A stretch of DNA of 64,000 nt, from assembly GCA_947458745.1 (NCBI GenBank), contig CANGYQ010000002.1, positions 124,001 through 188,000 of the forward strand, written 5' to 3'. Numbering within the stretch: the first letter of the stretch is position 1; the number at the start of each line of letters is the position of its first letter. The DNA is from Bryobacteraceae bacterium (lineage in GTDB: Bacteria > Acidobacteriota > Terriglobia > Bryobacterales > Bryobacteraceae). Both the position numbers and the translations under genes were made by a program. This document shows, in pieces, positions 9,399-19,217 of the stretch. The notes below the pieces were generated by a model that did no database searches, was not told the origin of the DNA, and saw nothing but the letters and a program-made list of their open reading frames with translations.

Positions 9399-9857
9399 AT
9401 GAGGATCACGATGAAGTCACTGACGCGAGTGTTGTTGAGCGCGGCCGCGGTGGGCGCCGTCGGCCTGGCGGTGTTTCAAGTCCACAGTGTGTACGCGCAC
9501 CACGCGTTCGGCGCGGAGTTTGACCCCAACCGCCCGTTGCTGTTGAAGGGGCCGGTGGTGAAGGTGGAGTGGATCAACCCGCATACCTGGATCCACCTGG
9601 AAGTGACGAAGGAAGACGGCAAGAAGGAAGTGTGGATGGTGGAAGGCGGCACGCCCAACAGCCTGCTGCGGCGCGGTTTGAAACGCGACAGCATCCAGCC
9701 GGGACAGAACATCATCGTCGATGGCTACCAGGCCAAGGACCGGTCCAACCGCGCCAATGGCCGCGACATAACACTGCCCGATGGGCAGAAGTTCTTCATG
9801 GGCTCTTCGGGCACGGGTGCTCCGTATGACGCGCCGGGTAAGGACCAGCGCAAGTAG
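9399..9857 (+). CDS. DUF6152 secreted protein
   Basis: 152 residues: signal peptide ending near VYAHHAFGAEFD, then a small OB-like domain with EWINPHTWIHLEV and a C-terminal region ending in a basic tail. The AHHAF and NPHTW motifs are characteristic of DUF6152 proteins, which occur next to the two preceding families in many Acidobacteria. The His residues suggest metal binding, but this is unproven. The ATG at 9411 is an equally good start: AGGA at 9402-9405 would serve as its ribosome-binding site. Confidence 0.85.
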   Translation: MRITMKSLTRVLLSAAAVGAVGLAVFQVHSVYAHHAFGAEFDPNRPLLLKGPVVKVEWINPHTWIHLEVTKEDGKKEVWMVEGGTPNSLLRRGLKRDSIQPGQNIIVDGYQAKDRSNRANGRDITLPDGQKFFMGSSGTGAPYDAPGKDQRK

Positions 9858-9899
9858 CAACGCACGATCATCGCGCGGCACCATGCGATTGTCGGCGGC

Positions 9900-12800
9900 T
9901 TACCGGATCATCGCGACGGAAAGGTAGAGCCCGCTAAACACTTGGTCGGCGGCCGCAAGTAGTGAGGGGTGACGGTCCAGGAATCGGCCCCAGCGGTATT
10001 GCACGAGTAGCTCAATACGGCCTTGGGGTGGGGCTTCCGGGTCGATGGTGAGGCTGAAGTTGGCGGCCAGGCCGACGCCGGTTTGTAGGTAGGAGAGGCG
10101 CTGGCGGGCCCGGTCCTGGTAGCGGGCTTCCACTACCGTGTGAGGCGAAAGCAGGGTGCGCGCACTGAGCGGTGCGGAGAAGCCTACGCGCGCTTGCCCC
10201 AGATAAAGCCACGTGGCGGGCGCAGCGGTGAAGTAGGCCACATCGGCAAAGGCGGTGGAGTAAAGCGCGGGGCGGGTGGTGATCCACGGCAGTTCGCCCT
10301 GGCTGGCGGAATAGGTGGTGCGGACGAGCCAGGAGTTCAGCGCCACGTCGCCCAATCGCACCAGGCGCTCCCCGCTGAAGAACAGGTTCTGCTGACGCAA
10401 GGGCTTATAGCGGACGCCCACGCCCAACTGCGCACTCTCGGAATTCACCGCCAGCGACTGGAAGCGGTTGGCCCACAGCAGGCGGGCGAAGACGGTGAAG
10501 ATGCGGTCATTGCGGAATCCAATGCCGGGCGGACGCCAGTTCAGCTCCAGCCCGCCTTGAGAGGGAACAGCCGGGCCGAAGCCGGTGCCCAGGAACGACT
10601 GATCCTGCAGACCCGAGGAGGCAAAGCCCCAGTAGACGTTCCAACTGAGACGGCGGCGTAGCTCCGACAGGTCACGCCGGATCTGGCGGCGTTCCTGCCG
10701 GAAGTCATCGGCGGTGCCGAGGCCGGCCAGAGTCCGCTCAAATGATTCGATGGCCTGCGGGTTCCGGCCGCGCTGGCGGTAGAGATAGCCCAACTGGGCC
10801 TCCAGGCGCGGCTGGGCGGGATGGCGTTGCAGTTCGCGCTCCAGCACTTCCGCCGCCGTCAGAATATCTCCCTTGGCGGCGAGCGCATACGCCAGTGGGC
10901 TGGACCATCCCGGCGGGGCCGCGGCTTGTTGGGCAACCCACTGGTATTGATCGATTGCATCATCCAGGCGGCCCAGTTCCCGGTACAGGCCGGCCAGAAA
11001 GAAGGAGCGTTCCGGTGTCCGGGCGGTGCGATTGGCCTGCTCCAGGACGTCGATCGCTTCCGCGCGCCGTCCAGCCCGTTCCAGCAGCGTGCCCTGAAGA
11101 TCCAGCAGTTCATTGCGTTCCTCGGGCGAGAGTCCCGCGGCGTCCACCAGGGCCAGTTGATCGAGCGTGACGGGTTGGCCGAGGCGCAGCGCGGTAGTCA
11201 AAAGACGCAAGCGGCCCAGGTGCGTCGGCGCGATGCGTTGTGCTTCTTCCCAGTAGCCCAGGGCGCGGCTTAACTGGCCTTGGACGGTGGCGAGATAAGC
11301 CGCCCGACGGTAATGCCCCGCCCGATCAGCCGCCGGTAGTTCGAGTTCGGGCGGCAGCGCCTGCGTCAAGGCTTCCAGCGCGCGATTGGGCTGTTCCATC
11401 TGCAGGTAGCATTCCGCCAGGCTGCGGGCCAGCGACGGCGCGGGCGCGCGGCGGAGCAACTGCTCATAAAGGGGCGCGGCATCGGCAAAGTGGCGCAGCC
11501 GGGCCAGCGTATTGGCCAGCCTGGGGGTGGTGTCGATGCCGTAGTCCAGCGCCGCCTGGTAGGCGGCAGCGGCTTCTTCATCACGATTCAGCAAGGACTC
11601 AATGTCGCCCAGGCGTTCATAGAGCGAGGCGGTGCGCAAGCGGTCGCTGCCGGCCATTTGGACCAGTTCCCGATAGACGGCGCGGGCTTCCGGGAGACGC
11701 TTGACGAACACCAGATGACCGGCCGCTTGTTCCAGCAGTTGGGTGCGGGGCGCTCCGGGTAAGGCGGCGGCGCGGCGGAGCTGATCGGCAGCCGCGGACG
11801 GACGGTCCCGCCGCGCTTCGTAATCGCCCATCAAGGCCGCAAACTCCCACTGCGGCGGCAAGTTGGCCAGGCGCGCGATCGCCCCGGAGAAGTTGCCCAC
11901 CTGGGCCTCAGCCTTGGCCACCAGCAGTTGCGTGGGGGCGTCTTTGGACTCCGCCAGGGGCCGGGAGTAGCGTAACGCTCCGGGTGCATCCCCGGCCTGC
12001 AAGGAAAGGTCGAGCAGTTCCCGCAGCAGTTCCACGGATGTGCCTTCAATCATCAGGGCGGATTCCAGGGCAGTGCGGGCACCGCGCAGATCCCCCACCA
12101 GGGAGCGCGAGAAACCCAGCCGCCGGTAGGCCAGCGCCTGGTCGGCCGGGCGGGAAAGCCCCAGCAACGCCTCTTCCGCCTGATCGCGGGACAGCAGCAG
12201 TTCGCCCAGGCTGGCGTTGAGCAGCGACAGACGCAACAGCCAAATGGAATCGCGCCGCACGGCCAGGGCTTCGTTCAAAGCTTCCACTGCCCCGCGCTGG
12301 TCACCCGCCAGTTCCCGCGCGGCCGCCAGTTCCGGACGGGCGGCGGGTGCCGGCTGCAACTTGGCGGCGGCGGTAAAGGCCGCCACGGCCGCGGGCCAAC
12401 GGCCTAACTTTTGCTCGCTGGCCCCCAGTGCCATCCAGGCCTCAAACTGCTCCGCTGGAGTGCGGAGGTTGGGCAGTGCTTCGCGGTAGAGCGCGATCGC
12501 TTCGGCCGGATGATTGGTCATCGACTCCAGCCGCGCCGTGGCCAGCACGGTCTCCAGATCGCGCCGCTGGGCCAGCGCGCGACGGTACCAGTTGAGCGCC
12601 TCGGGCAGCTTCTGCTGTTGGGCGAACAGTGTCCCCAGCCGGGCGGCCACCGTTGGCGCAACACCGCCGGTGGCGGCCTGGAGCAACTTGGCCCGCTCCC
12701 GCTCCGTGTCGCCCAGCCGTTGCGCGACATCGGCCTGAAGCAACAGTAGTGCCTGGCGGCGCTCCGCTTCTTCGGGCGCGGCCAGCCGCCGCTCCAGCAT

Positions 12801-13559
12801 GGCGTCCGCCTGGGCGTACTCACCCAGCCGGATCATCAACTGCACCGCAAAATCTAGCCCCACGCCGGTGGGAGCGATGGCATTCAGCCGCGTGATCCAG
12901 GCCAGGCTTTCCCGGTAACGGCTCTGGCGATACTCAAGATCCGCCAGCGCCCGCAGAGCGGCCGCATCCTGTGCCGCCAGTTCCAGCACGGTCAACCAGG
13001 CCGCTCGCGCGTCGTCATCGCGGTTCAACTTCTCATAGATCACTGCCAACCGGGCGCGGGCGGCGCGGTCACGATCCCCCAAAGCCACCGCCGATGCGGC
13101 GGGCAAGGCCTGCTCCCACCGCCCGGCGGCGATCTCCAGTTCGGCCCGGGAGTGCAGAGCGAAGGCGCGATCCTTGGGGGGCAAGCCGGAATTGGCGGCG
13201 CGTTGAAAATCCTGGATAGCTTCCGTGGCTCTACCCATGGACTGATAGGAGAGCGCGCGGTAGAGCGCCGTCAAGGCGTCGTTGGGCTGGCGGTCCAGCA
13301 GGGTGGTGGCCGCCCGGACCGTGGCCGGATAGTCCTGCAGCCGATGCAACAGCAGCACATAGGCGCGCTGCGCGTCGTTATCGCCCGGCCGGATGCGCAA
13401 GGCGAGTTCCAGGGTTTTCCGGGCCTCGGGGAGTTGCCCCTTGTCGATCAGCCGGTAAGCGCGGTGCAGTTGCGGGTAGGCGCGCACGCGGGCGGCAAAG
13501 CGGTCAAATTCGCTTTGCGGCGCCTGCACCAAGAAGAGAGCCACCAGCAGCGGCGTCAT
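9900..13559 (-). CDS. nfrA: NfrA-like TPR outer-membrane partner of a c-di-GMP-controlled glycosyltransferase
   Basis: 1219 residues. A signal peptide (LLVALFLVQA) is followed by a very long array of degenerate tetratricopeptide repeats (roughly residues 25-980; recurring A-x3-Y-x-x-AL and W-x3-G patterns), then a C-terminal beta-strand-rich domain (about 1000-1219) resembling the NfrA C-terminal domain. In E. coli NfrA is the outer-membrane receptor of phage N4 and the export partner of the glycosyltransferase NfrB. The first codon overlaps the nfrB stop by 4 bp, and the order nfrB-nfrA supports the assignment. It is larger than E. coli NfrA (about 990 residues) because of more repeats. The TPR region probably guides the polymer across the periplasm; this is inferred by analogy with PgaA/BcsC-type exporters. 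Confidence 0.75.
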   Translation of the reverse strand: MTPLLVALFLVQAPQSEFDRFAARVRAYPQLHRAYRLIDKGQLPEARKTLELALRIRPGDNDAQRAYVLLLHRLQDYPATVRAATTLLDRQPNDALTALYRALSYQSMGRATEAIQDFQRAANSGLPPKDRAFALHSRAELEIAAGRWEQALPAASAVALGDRDRAARARLAVIYEKLNRDDDARAAWLTVLELAAQDAAALRALADLEYRQSRYRESLAWITRLNAIAPTGVGLDFAVQLMIRLGEYAQADAMLERRLAAPEEAERRQALLLLQADVAQRLGDTERERAKLLQAATGGVAPTVAARLGTLFAQQQKLPEALNWYRRALAQRRDLETVLATARLESMTNHPAEAIALYREALPNLRTPAEQFEAWMALGASEQKLGRWPAAVAAFTAAAKLQPAPAARPELAAARELAGDQRGAVEALNEALAVRRDSIWLLRLSLLNASLGELLLSRDQAEEALLGLSRPADQALAYRRLGFSRSLVGDLRGARTALESALMIEGTSVELLRELLDLSLQAGDAPGALRYSRPLAESKDAPTQLLVAKAEAQVGNFSGAIARLANLPPQWEFAALMGDYEARRDRPSAAADQLRRAAALPGAPRTQLLEQAAGHLVFVKRLPEARAVYRELVQMAGSDRLRTASLYERLGDIESLLNRDEEAAAAYQAALDYGIDTTPRLANTLARLRHFADAAPLYEQLLRRAPAPSLARSLAECYLQMEQPNRALEALTQALPPELELPAADRAGHYRRAAYLATVQGQLSRALGYWEEAQRIAPTHLGRLRLLTTALRLGQPVTLDQLALVDAAGLSPEERNELLDLQGTLLERAGRRAEAIDVLEQANRTARTPERSFFLAGLYRELGRLDDAIDQYQWVAQQAAAPPGWSSPLAYALAAKGDILTAAEVLERELQRHPAQPRLEAQLGYLYRQRGRNPQAIESFERTLAGLGTADDFRQERRQIRRDLSELRRRLSWNVYWGFASSGLQDQSFLGTGFGPAVPSQGGLELNWRPPGIGFRNDRIFTVFARLLWANRFQSLAVNSESAQLGVGVRYKPLRQQNLFFSGERLVRLGDVALNSWLVRTTYSASQGELPWITTRPALYSTAFADVAYFTAAPATWLYLGQARVGFSAPLSARTLLSPHTVVEARYQDRARQRLSYLQTGVGLAANFSLTIDPEAPPQGRIELLVQYRWGRFLDRHPSLLAAADQVFSGLYLSVAMIR

Positions 13560-15835
13560 TCGGCTTCACCTTGCACTCTTCGGATCTGATCGGCAGTCAC
13601 CCAGCCGTGCGATATGGCAATTTCACCCAAGGGCCGGCGGCGGGAGGTTTGGCTGCGGAGTGCTTCCCGGAGTTCCTGTGGACCAATTCGGCCCAGGCGG
13701 ACCAGCGTATCGGAGAGCATTTCTCCAGGATTTGCCGCGCGCCGGGCTTCCGCCAGTTGCGGCTGCGAGAGAAGCTTCATCTCCACCAGCACATCAGCCA
13801 GCCGGACATAGGCGCGGCGTTGTTCGGCCAGGGCTTGGTCCAGTTGTTCCGGCGTCAACAGGCCCGCCTTAACCAGACGCTCACCCAGCAGCGTTTGATC
13901 GGGCGTTTCCAGGCGCTCATAGCCATGGACGATGGCAAACTCCAGACCCGTGCGGGTGGTGAGGCAGAGCTCAATGTGGCGCTCCACCGCCGCCTCCAGC
14001 GTGTCGATCGCTTCGCGGGTCAGGATCTGGTCCGTCGCCACCAGCATGCGGGCGCCGTCAACAAATGCCACAGGGAAGACCGAATACCGGATCGCCATCT
14101 CGCGCGGCAGCAGGCGCAGCGCTTCAATCGGCGTCGAGTAAGGGTCGATATCCTGCGGGCTGATCAGCAGTTGGACGCCGATGGCGTTGAACAGATCCCG
14201 CTCACCCACCAGGCCACGGTTTAACAAGATCTCGCCCAACGCCTGCCGGGACCCAAGCGGTTGAGCGCGCTGTTCGGCCAGGGCGGCCTCCAGTTCCTCC
14301 GGGGCGATCAGGCGCTGCTCCAGCAGGAGATCGCCCAACCGGCGCCGGAACGAGGAGATCTTCTGCTCAGTCGGGAAGGAGTGCTGCGTCTTTTCCCATC
14401 CCAACGGTTTGCCGAACAGGCGTGAGCGCGAAAACAGCCAAATCGCCCGGTTGGTGGCGAAAAAGCCGATCAGGTTCCCCCAGATCAGCCGTGGAACTGA
14501 CCAGATCGCCGGCCCCCAGCCGTAAACCACATAGACACAGTGCGCCCGCAGCACCAGCCGCCACAACAGAAAGAACGTGTCGGCCAGTACGACGTACCAC
14601 AGCCAGGTGCCACGCTCCACAATCGACGGGTACTGATATTCATCCGGGAACAACAGGCCCACCATGAACAGGAAGAAGAACCCGGCCAGCACCAGATAGC
14701 CCAGCACATTGATCTGGCTGGTGAGCAGCGTCTTGCGGTCCCGCATCAGCATGTAACGGGTCCAGAAGCCACCGGTCCAGCCCAGCAGTTGCCAGCCTTG
14801 AATGGAGATGCCCAAAATCCAGCGGGCTTTCTGGCGGACGGCGGGTTGAAATTCGCTGGGGAAGTATTCGCGCGTGGCCACGATCTCTTCGCGCTCCACT
14901 TCCACCAGTTTCTTTTTGAACCACCCGCGCTCCACCATCTCCCGCCGCTTCAGGACCGGGCGGATGAAGCGGGTGGTGCGACCGGCCAGCCCCAACCTTA
15001 AGGCGAAGTCATAGTCCTCGGTGAGCGACCGCTGGTTGAACAACCCGCCATCACCGGCCCCTTGACGCTCCCGCATCGCCTCCAGCGCCGCGCGGCTGAA
15101 GCCACAACCGACGCCGGCCGAGGGCACCGACCCGGACAACAGCTCGCGGACCGGGATGCTCTTGATGTGGTGCTCGCAGAACTCGTCCACATAGTGGCAA
15201 CCCGTAAACTCGCGCCAGTCAGTTTCTAGCGCAAAGACGGGCAACTGCACCATGTCCGTTTGGGGCTGATAGAAGTTAAACACCCGCATTGATTGCGGGT
15301 GCACCAAGTCCTCGGCATCGTGTTGCACAAAGATGTCAAACTGCATCCCGGCATCGCGCTCATATTCGAAGATCCGGTCAAAGATGGCGTTCAGGCAGTC
15401 GGCCTTGTTGGTGGGCCCGGGCAGCGGGCAGACCGCCCGGTGGACGCGGCCGAAGCGCTGGCTTACCTTTTCGACCGCTGCGTTGGTCGCTTCATCGTTG
15501 GGGTAGACCCCGACGAAGACCTGATAGTTGGAGTACCGGACCGTCTGAAGCGTGTTCTCCAGCATCTGCGCGATCACGTCGCCTTCGTTCCAGGCCGGAA
15601 TCATGATGGCGATCGGCTTTTCCGGCAACCCGGCCAGGGAGTCCTCCGTGTGCATCGCCTTGGCCCCCACTAGCGCCTGCTCACCCGTGGCACCGGGAGT
15701 GCGGCGTGGGAGAATCCGCAACAGGTAGATTAGGTCCAGAAAGAACTCGTCCAGGCCACTGATCAACGTGACCACCGCTACAAAAACAAGCAGCAGCACC
15801 AAACTGATGACAAAACTGTCGAGCCACGTGGACAT
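13556..15835 (-). CDS. nfrB: NfrB-like processive family 2 glycosyltransferase with C-terminal MshEN repeats
   Basis: 759 residues. An N-terminal membrane helix (8-26) is followed by a GT2 domain (about 73-345): IPAWNEGD (79-86), DAED (173-176), TEDYD (272-276) and RQKARW (334-339), a QxxRW-type motif of processive transferases. Several membrane helices follow (about 368-470). From residue 497 come two to three MshEN-like modules (about 497-600, 645-700, 705-757) with the c-di-GMP-binding pattern RLGxxL...IxxxxLxxAL. In E. coli NfrB, c-di-GMP binding to an MshEN domain switches on synthesis of a surface glycan containing N-acetylmannosamine. The same logic is likely here, but the sugar is unknown. 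The start has no obvious Shine-Dalgarno sequence. Confidence 0.8.
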   Translation of the reverse strand: MSTWLDSFVISLVLLLVFVAVVTLISGLDEFFLDLIYLLRILPRRTPGATGEQALVGAKAMHTEDSLAGLPEKPIAIMIPAWNEGDVIAQMLENTLQTVRYSNYQVFVGVYPNDEATNAAVEKVSQRFGRVHRAVCPLPGPTNKADCLNAIFDRIFEYERDAGMQFDIFVQHDAEDLVHPQSMRVFNFYQPQTDMVQLPVFALETDWREFTGCHYVDEFCEHHIKSIPVRELLSGSVPSAGVGCGFSRAALEAMRERQGAGDGGLFNQRSLTEDYDFALRLGLAGRTTRFIRPVLKRREMVERGWFKKKLVEVEREEIVATREYFPSEFQPAVRQKARWILGISIQGWQLLGWTGGFWTRYMLMRDRKTLLTSQINVLGYLVLAGFFFLFMVGLLFPDEYQYPSIVERGTWLWYVVLADTFFLLWRLVLRAHCVYVVYGWGPAIWSVPRLIWGNLIGFFATNRAIWLFSRSRLFGKPLGWEKTQHSFPTEQKISSFRRRLGDLLLEQRLIAPEELEAALAEQRAQPLGSRQALGEILLNRGLVGERDLFNAIGVQLLISPQDIDPYSTPIEALRLLPREMAIRYSVFPVAFVDGARMLVATDQILTREAIDTLEAAVERHIELCLTTRTGLEFAIVHGYERLETPDQTLLGERLVKAGLLTPEQLDQALAEQRRAYVRLADVLVEMKLLSQPQLAEARRAANPGEMLSDTLVRLGRIGPQELREALRSQTSRRRPLGEIAISHGWVTADQIRRVQGEAE

Positions 15836-15920
15836 TTTAGTGTGGAGCCGCGCTTGTCAGTTTCAAAGACGACCTACGAAAGCGCCCGTCCACACGGATT
15901 GCAGCGAAGCGGCTTTGCCG

Positions 15921-15950
15921 AGTATATCTTTTTGTAAACGCCTGATTCAA
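15921..15950 (-). promoter_or_regulatory. Candidate promoter of nfrB-nfrA
   Basis: On the minus strand TTGAAT (15950-15945), an 18-nt A-rich spacer and TATACT (15926-15921) form a good sigma70-like promoter. The start of transcription would be near 15914, giving a leader of about 80 nt. Confidence 0.5.
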
Positions 15951-16181
15951 CTAGTTGTATCCCTTGGACTACTCGGGGAATACCCGAAGGCTGCTTCCCG
16001 CTTTCCAGCGATCTCCTAAGGCATATCGGCGTGAATCGGCAGGTCCTACGTAGCATCTGTCTGCTGAGAAAGCGCCACTTTCGATTCAGTACGCCCAGAA
16101 CTCTTCGAGCCAACCGATTCAGCAGGTGGACGGCGGAGGTAAGGCGAAGTCCTGGTGCGGCCGGTAGGGCATCGCCCCGGT

Positions 16182-16211
16182 TTGACACTCAGCCGTCATT
16201 TCCGCTACCAT
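16182..16211 (+). promoter_or_regulatory. Candidate promoter of rplM-rpsI
   Basis: A consensus -35 TTGACA (16182-16187), an 18-nt spacer and TACCAT (16206-16211) precede rplM. Transcription would start near 16218, leaving a short leader with GGAGAGG (16232-16238) as ribosome-binding site. Confidence 0.6.
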
Positions 16212-16249
16212 GAAGTGTTTGTAGTTACCGAACGGAGAGGCGTCTGTCC

Positions 16250-16678
16250 ATGAGTACCGTATTTCCGTCTGGGAACGAGCTTGAGCGTAAGTGGTTCATT
16301 CTGGACGCCGAAAACGCCGTCCTGGGCCGCCTTGCTTCGAAGGCAGCCAACCTTTTAATGGGTAAGCATAAGACCATCTATACGCCGTTCCTGGACACTG
16401 GCGACCACGTCGTGGTCATCAACGCCCAAAAGGTCAAATTGACCGGGCGCAAAGAAGAGCAGAAGATGTACCGGACCCACTCGGGCTATCCGGGCGGCCT
16501 GAAGGAGACTCAGGCTCGCCGGATGCGCGTGCAGCGGCCGGAACGAATGATTGAGCTGGCCATTTCTGGCATGCTCCCCAAGACCAAGCTGGGCAAGCAG
16601 ATGTACCGGAAGCTGAACGTCTACGCGGGTGATCAGCATCCGCACCAGGCGCAGAAGCCGGAACTGCTGGTGAAGTAG
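16250..16678 (+). CDS. rplM: 50S ribosomal protein L13
   Basis: 142 residues, full length for L13. Diagnostic motifs are KWFILDAENAVLGRLAS near the N-terminus, LMGKHK, NAQKVKLTGRK and a C-terminal GDQHPHQAQKPE. L13 is an early-assembling 23S rRNA-binding protein of the large subunit. It is followed after 12 bp by rpsI, the usual bacterial rplM-rpsI operon. Start ATG with GGAGAGG upstream. Confidence 0.98.
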   Translation: MSTVFPSGNELERKWFILDAENAVLGRLASKAANLLMGKHKTIYTPFLDTGDHVVVINAQKVKLTGRKEEQKMYRTHSGYPGGLKETQARRMRVQRPERMIELAISGMLPKTKLGKQMYRKLNVYAGDQHPHQAQKPELLVK

Positions 16679-16690
16679 TAAGAGGATTAG

Positions 16691-17089
16691 ATGGCAGCAA
16701 CGATCACACAATATCTCGCGACCGGCCGGCGGAAGACGTCGACGGCGCGGGTGTTTCTCCGTCCCGGTTCGGGCAAAGTGACGATCAATGATCGTCCGCT
16801 CGAGCAATACTTCACCACGGAATCATCGCGCAACGCGGTCCGGCAGCCGCTGGCGGCCACCGAGACGACGGACAAGTTCGATGTTCTCGTGCTGGTCCAT
16901 GGTGGTGGCTACACCGGGCAGGCCGGTGCCATCAAGATGGGCATCGCCCGCGCGCTGTGCGAGTTCAATCTGGAGCTCCGCGGCAAGCTGAAGTCGGAAG
17001 GCTTCCTGACGCGCGACCCGCGCCAGCATGAACGTAAGAAGTATGGGCAGAAGGGTGCCCGTAAGAGATTCCAGTTCTCGAAGCGCTAA
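16691..17089 (+). CDS. rpsI: 30S ribosomal protein S9
   Basis: 132 residues with typical S9 blocks: [37 protein letters not shown] and the basic C-terminal tail ending KRFQFSKR, which reaches the P-site tRNA in the ribosome. Second gene of the rplM-rpsI operon. A strong hairpin follows the stop. Confidence 0.98.
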   Translation: MAATITQYLATGRRKTSTARVFLRPGSGKVTINDRPLEQYFTTESSRNAVRQPLAATETTDKFDVLVLVHGGGYTGQAGAIKMGIARALCEFNLELRGKLKSEGFLTRDPRQHERKKYGQKGARKRFQFSKR

Positions 17090-17110
17090 ACACGCTTCTG
17101 GTGGAAATGC

Positions 17111-17145
17111 AGGGGCCGCTCTCGAAGCGGCCCTTGTCTTGTTCG
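17111..17145 (+). terminator. Rho-independent terminator after rpsI
   Basis: A 10-bp stem (17111-17120 with 17126-17135; core GGGCCGC/GCGGCCC, one G-U pair) closes a 5-nt loop (CTCGA) and is followed by a T-rich stretch (TTGTCTTGTT). It separates rplM-rpsI from rpsB. Confidence 0.75.
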
Positions 17146-17250
17146 GTGGTTTGTTCAAGTGGTTCCGTGGCGGGCTGCGCGAGCGGCTGGCTGGGTTTGA
17201 GTTTCAGTTGTACTGTTCTGGGTTGTTCACGTCTACCGGTAAATCTCGCC

Positions 17251-17279
17251 TTGGACCGCCGGTGAGTCGTCTGGTCCAA
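17251..17279 (+). promoter_or_regulatory. Hairpin in the rpsB leader
   Basis: A perfect 7-bp inverted repeat (TTGGACC 17251-17257, GGTCCAA 17273-17279) with a 15-nt loop lies about 60 nt before rpsB. Alternative pairing ACCGG (17235-17239)/CCGGT (about 17259-17263) would compete with it. It could be a structured leader for feedback control by S2, but this is inference. Confidence 0.35.
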
Positions 17280-17339
17280 TCCACACCTTAGGTTTCATAC
17301 GCGACAAGCAATCCTTGCGCGTGCTGACAGGAGAGAAGT

Positions 17340-18239
17340 TTGCCCCAAATTTCAATGAAAGAATTGCTCGAAGCTGGCGTTCACTTCGGGCACCAGACCA
17401 AGCGCTGGAATCCAAAAATGAAAGAATACATTTTTGGCGAACGTAACGGCATTTACATCGTTGACCTTCAGAAGACGCTGAAGCTGTTCAAGGATGCGAT
17501 GCGCTTTGTCGCCGAGATGGCGGCGCAGAACAAGACAGTCCTGTTTGTCGGCACCAAGCGCCAGGCTCAGGAAGCGATTGCCGAAGAGGCCACGCGGTGC
17601 AACATGTACTTCGTGAACAACCGCTGGCTGGGCGGCCTGCTGACCAACTGGGCGACGGCTCAGAAGTCGATCAAGCGTCTGAAGGAATTGGAAGGCTACG
17701 CTACCGATGGTGACTGGGGTGGCCGTCCGAAAAAGGAAATCATCCGCCTGGAGCGCGAGCGGAAGCACCTCGACAGCAACCTGCGTGGGATCAAGGACAT
17801 GAATGGTCTGCCGGACCTGATGTTTGTGGTGGATTCCAATAAGGAATCGATCGCCGTCAAGGAAGCCCGCAAGCTGGGCATTCCGGTGGTGGCTGTGGTG
17901 GATACCAATTGCGACCCGGACGAGGTGGACTACGTGATTCCGGGCAATGATGACGCTCTCCGCGCCATCCGCCTATTCACCAACAAGACCGCGGAAGCCT
18001 GCATTGAAGGACGCGCTCTGGCCACCGAGCAGGACTTCCAGACCGAAAAGATCGTCTCCGATGACGCGGCGACGATGGAAGATCTGTCGCAGTATTCGCA
18101 CTACGTGGATCCGCAGTATTCGGCGCAGCTGATGTCGGAGAGCCTCTCCGATGAAGATCTGCCGAACATGTCGCTGCCCAAGAAGGCTCCCGCCGCCGAA
18201 GTTCCGGTGGAGCCCACGGCTGAGGTGGGGGTGGAGTAA
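17340..18239 (+). CDS. rpsB: 30S ribosomal protein S2
   Basis: 299 residues. The N-terminus [20 protein letters not shown] and the block [11 protein letters not shown] identify S2. It is longer than E. coli S2 (241) through an acidic, Pro/Ala-rich C-terminal extension (about 255-299) common in Acidobacteria. A TTG at 17340 is taken as start because AGGAGAG (17329-17335) is correctly spaced before it; an in-frame ATG at 17355 would remove part of the conserved N-terminus. First gene of rpsB-tsf-pyrH-frr. Confidence 0.97.
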   Translation: MPQISMKELLEAGVHFGHQTKRWNPKMKEYIFGERNGIYIVDLQKTLKLFKDAMRFVAEMAAQNKTVLFVGTKRQAQEAIAEEATRCNMYFVNNRWLGGLLTNWATAQKSIKRLKELEGYATDGDWGGRPKKEIIRLERERKHLDSNLRGIKDMNGLPDLMFVVDSNKESIAVKEARKLGIPVVAVVDTNCDPDEVDYVIPGNDDALRAIRLFTNKTAEACIEGRALATEQDFQTEKIVSDDAATMEDLSQYSHYVDPQYSAQLMSESLSDEDLPNMSLPKKAPAAEVPVEPTAEVGVE

Positions 18240-18310
18240 TCCACCCTCCCTTCCCCAGCCAGTTCAAGTCAAAACCAACGAAATCTAGAAAAGCGAGATA
18301 AGGGGAACCT

Positions 18311-19210
<900 letters not shown>

Positions 19211-19217
19211 CACGACC

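Larger units (their letters stand above)
15836..16249. other. Divergent intergenic region between nfrB and rplM
   Basis: 414 bases without a convincing gene. It holds one candidate promoter facing each way and a leader of about 80 nt for nfrB. I looked for a c-di-GMP riboswitch because nfrB would be a logical target, and found only weak resemblance, so none is called. The central part (about 15990-16170) shows nothing I can assign. Confidence 0.6.

Noticed and set aside
10140..13589. Several plus-strand frames inside the NfrA-like gene
   Set aside because: Repeat-rich G+C coding sequence on the minus strand yields open frames in other phases; none resembles a protein family.
15836..15915. 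c-di-GMP riboswitch ahead of nfrB
   Set aside because: GGCAAAGCC looks a little like the GEMM core, but the paired stems and the tetraloop-receptor part are not there.
15874..16188. 104-codon minus-strand frame in the nfrB-rplM gap
   Set aside because: No ribosome-binding site, no homology by eye, and it would cover the candidate promoter of nfrB.
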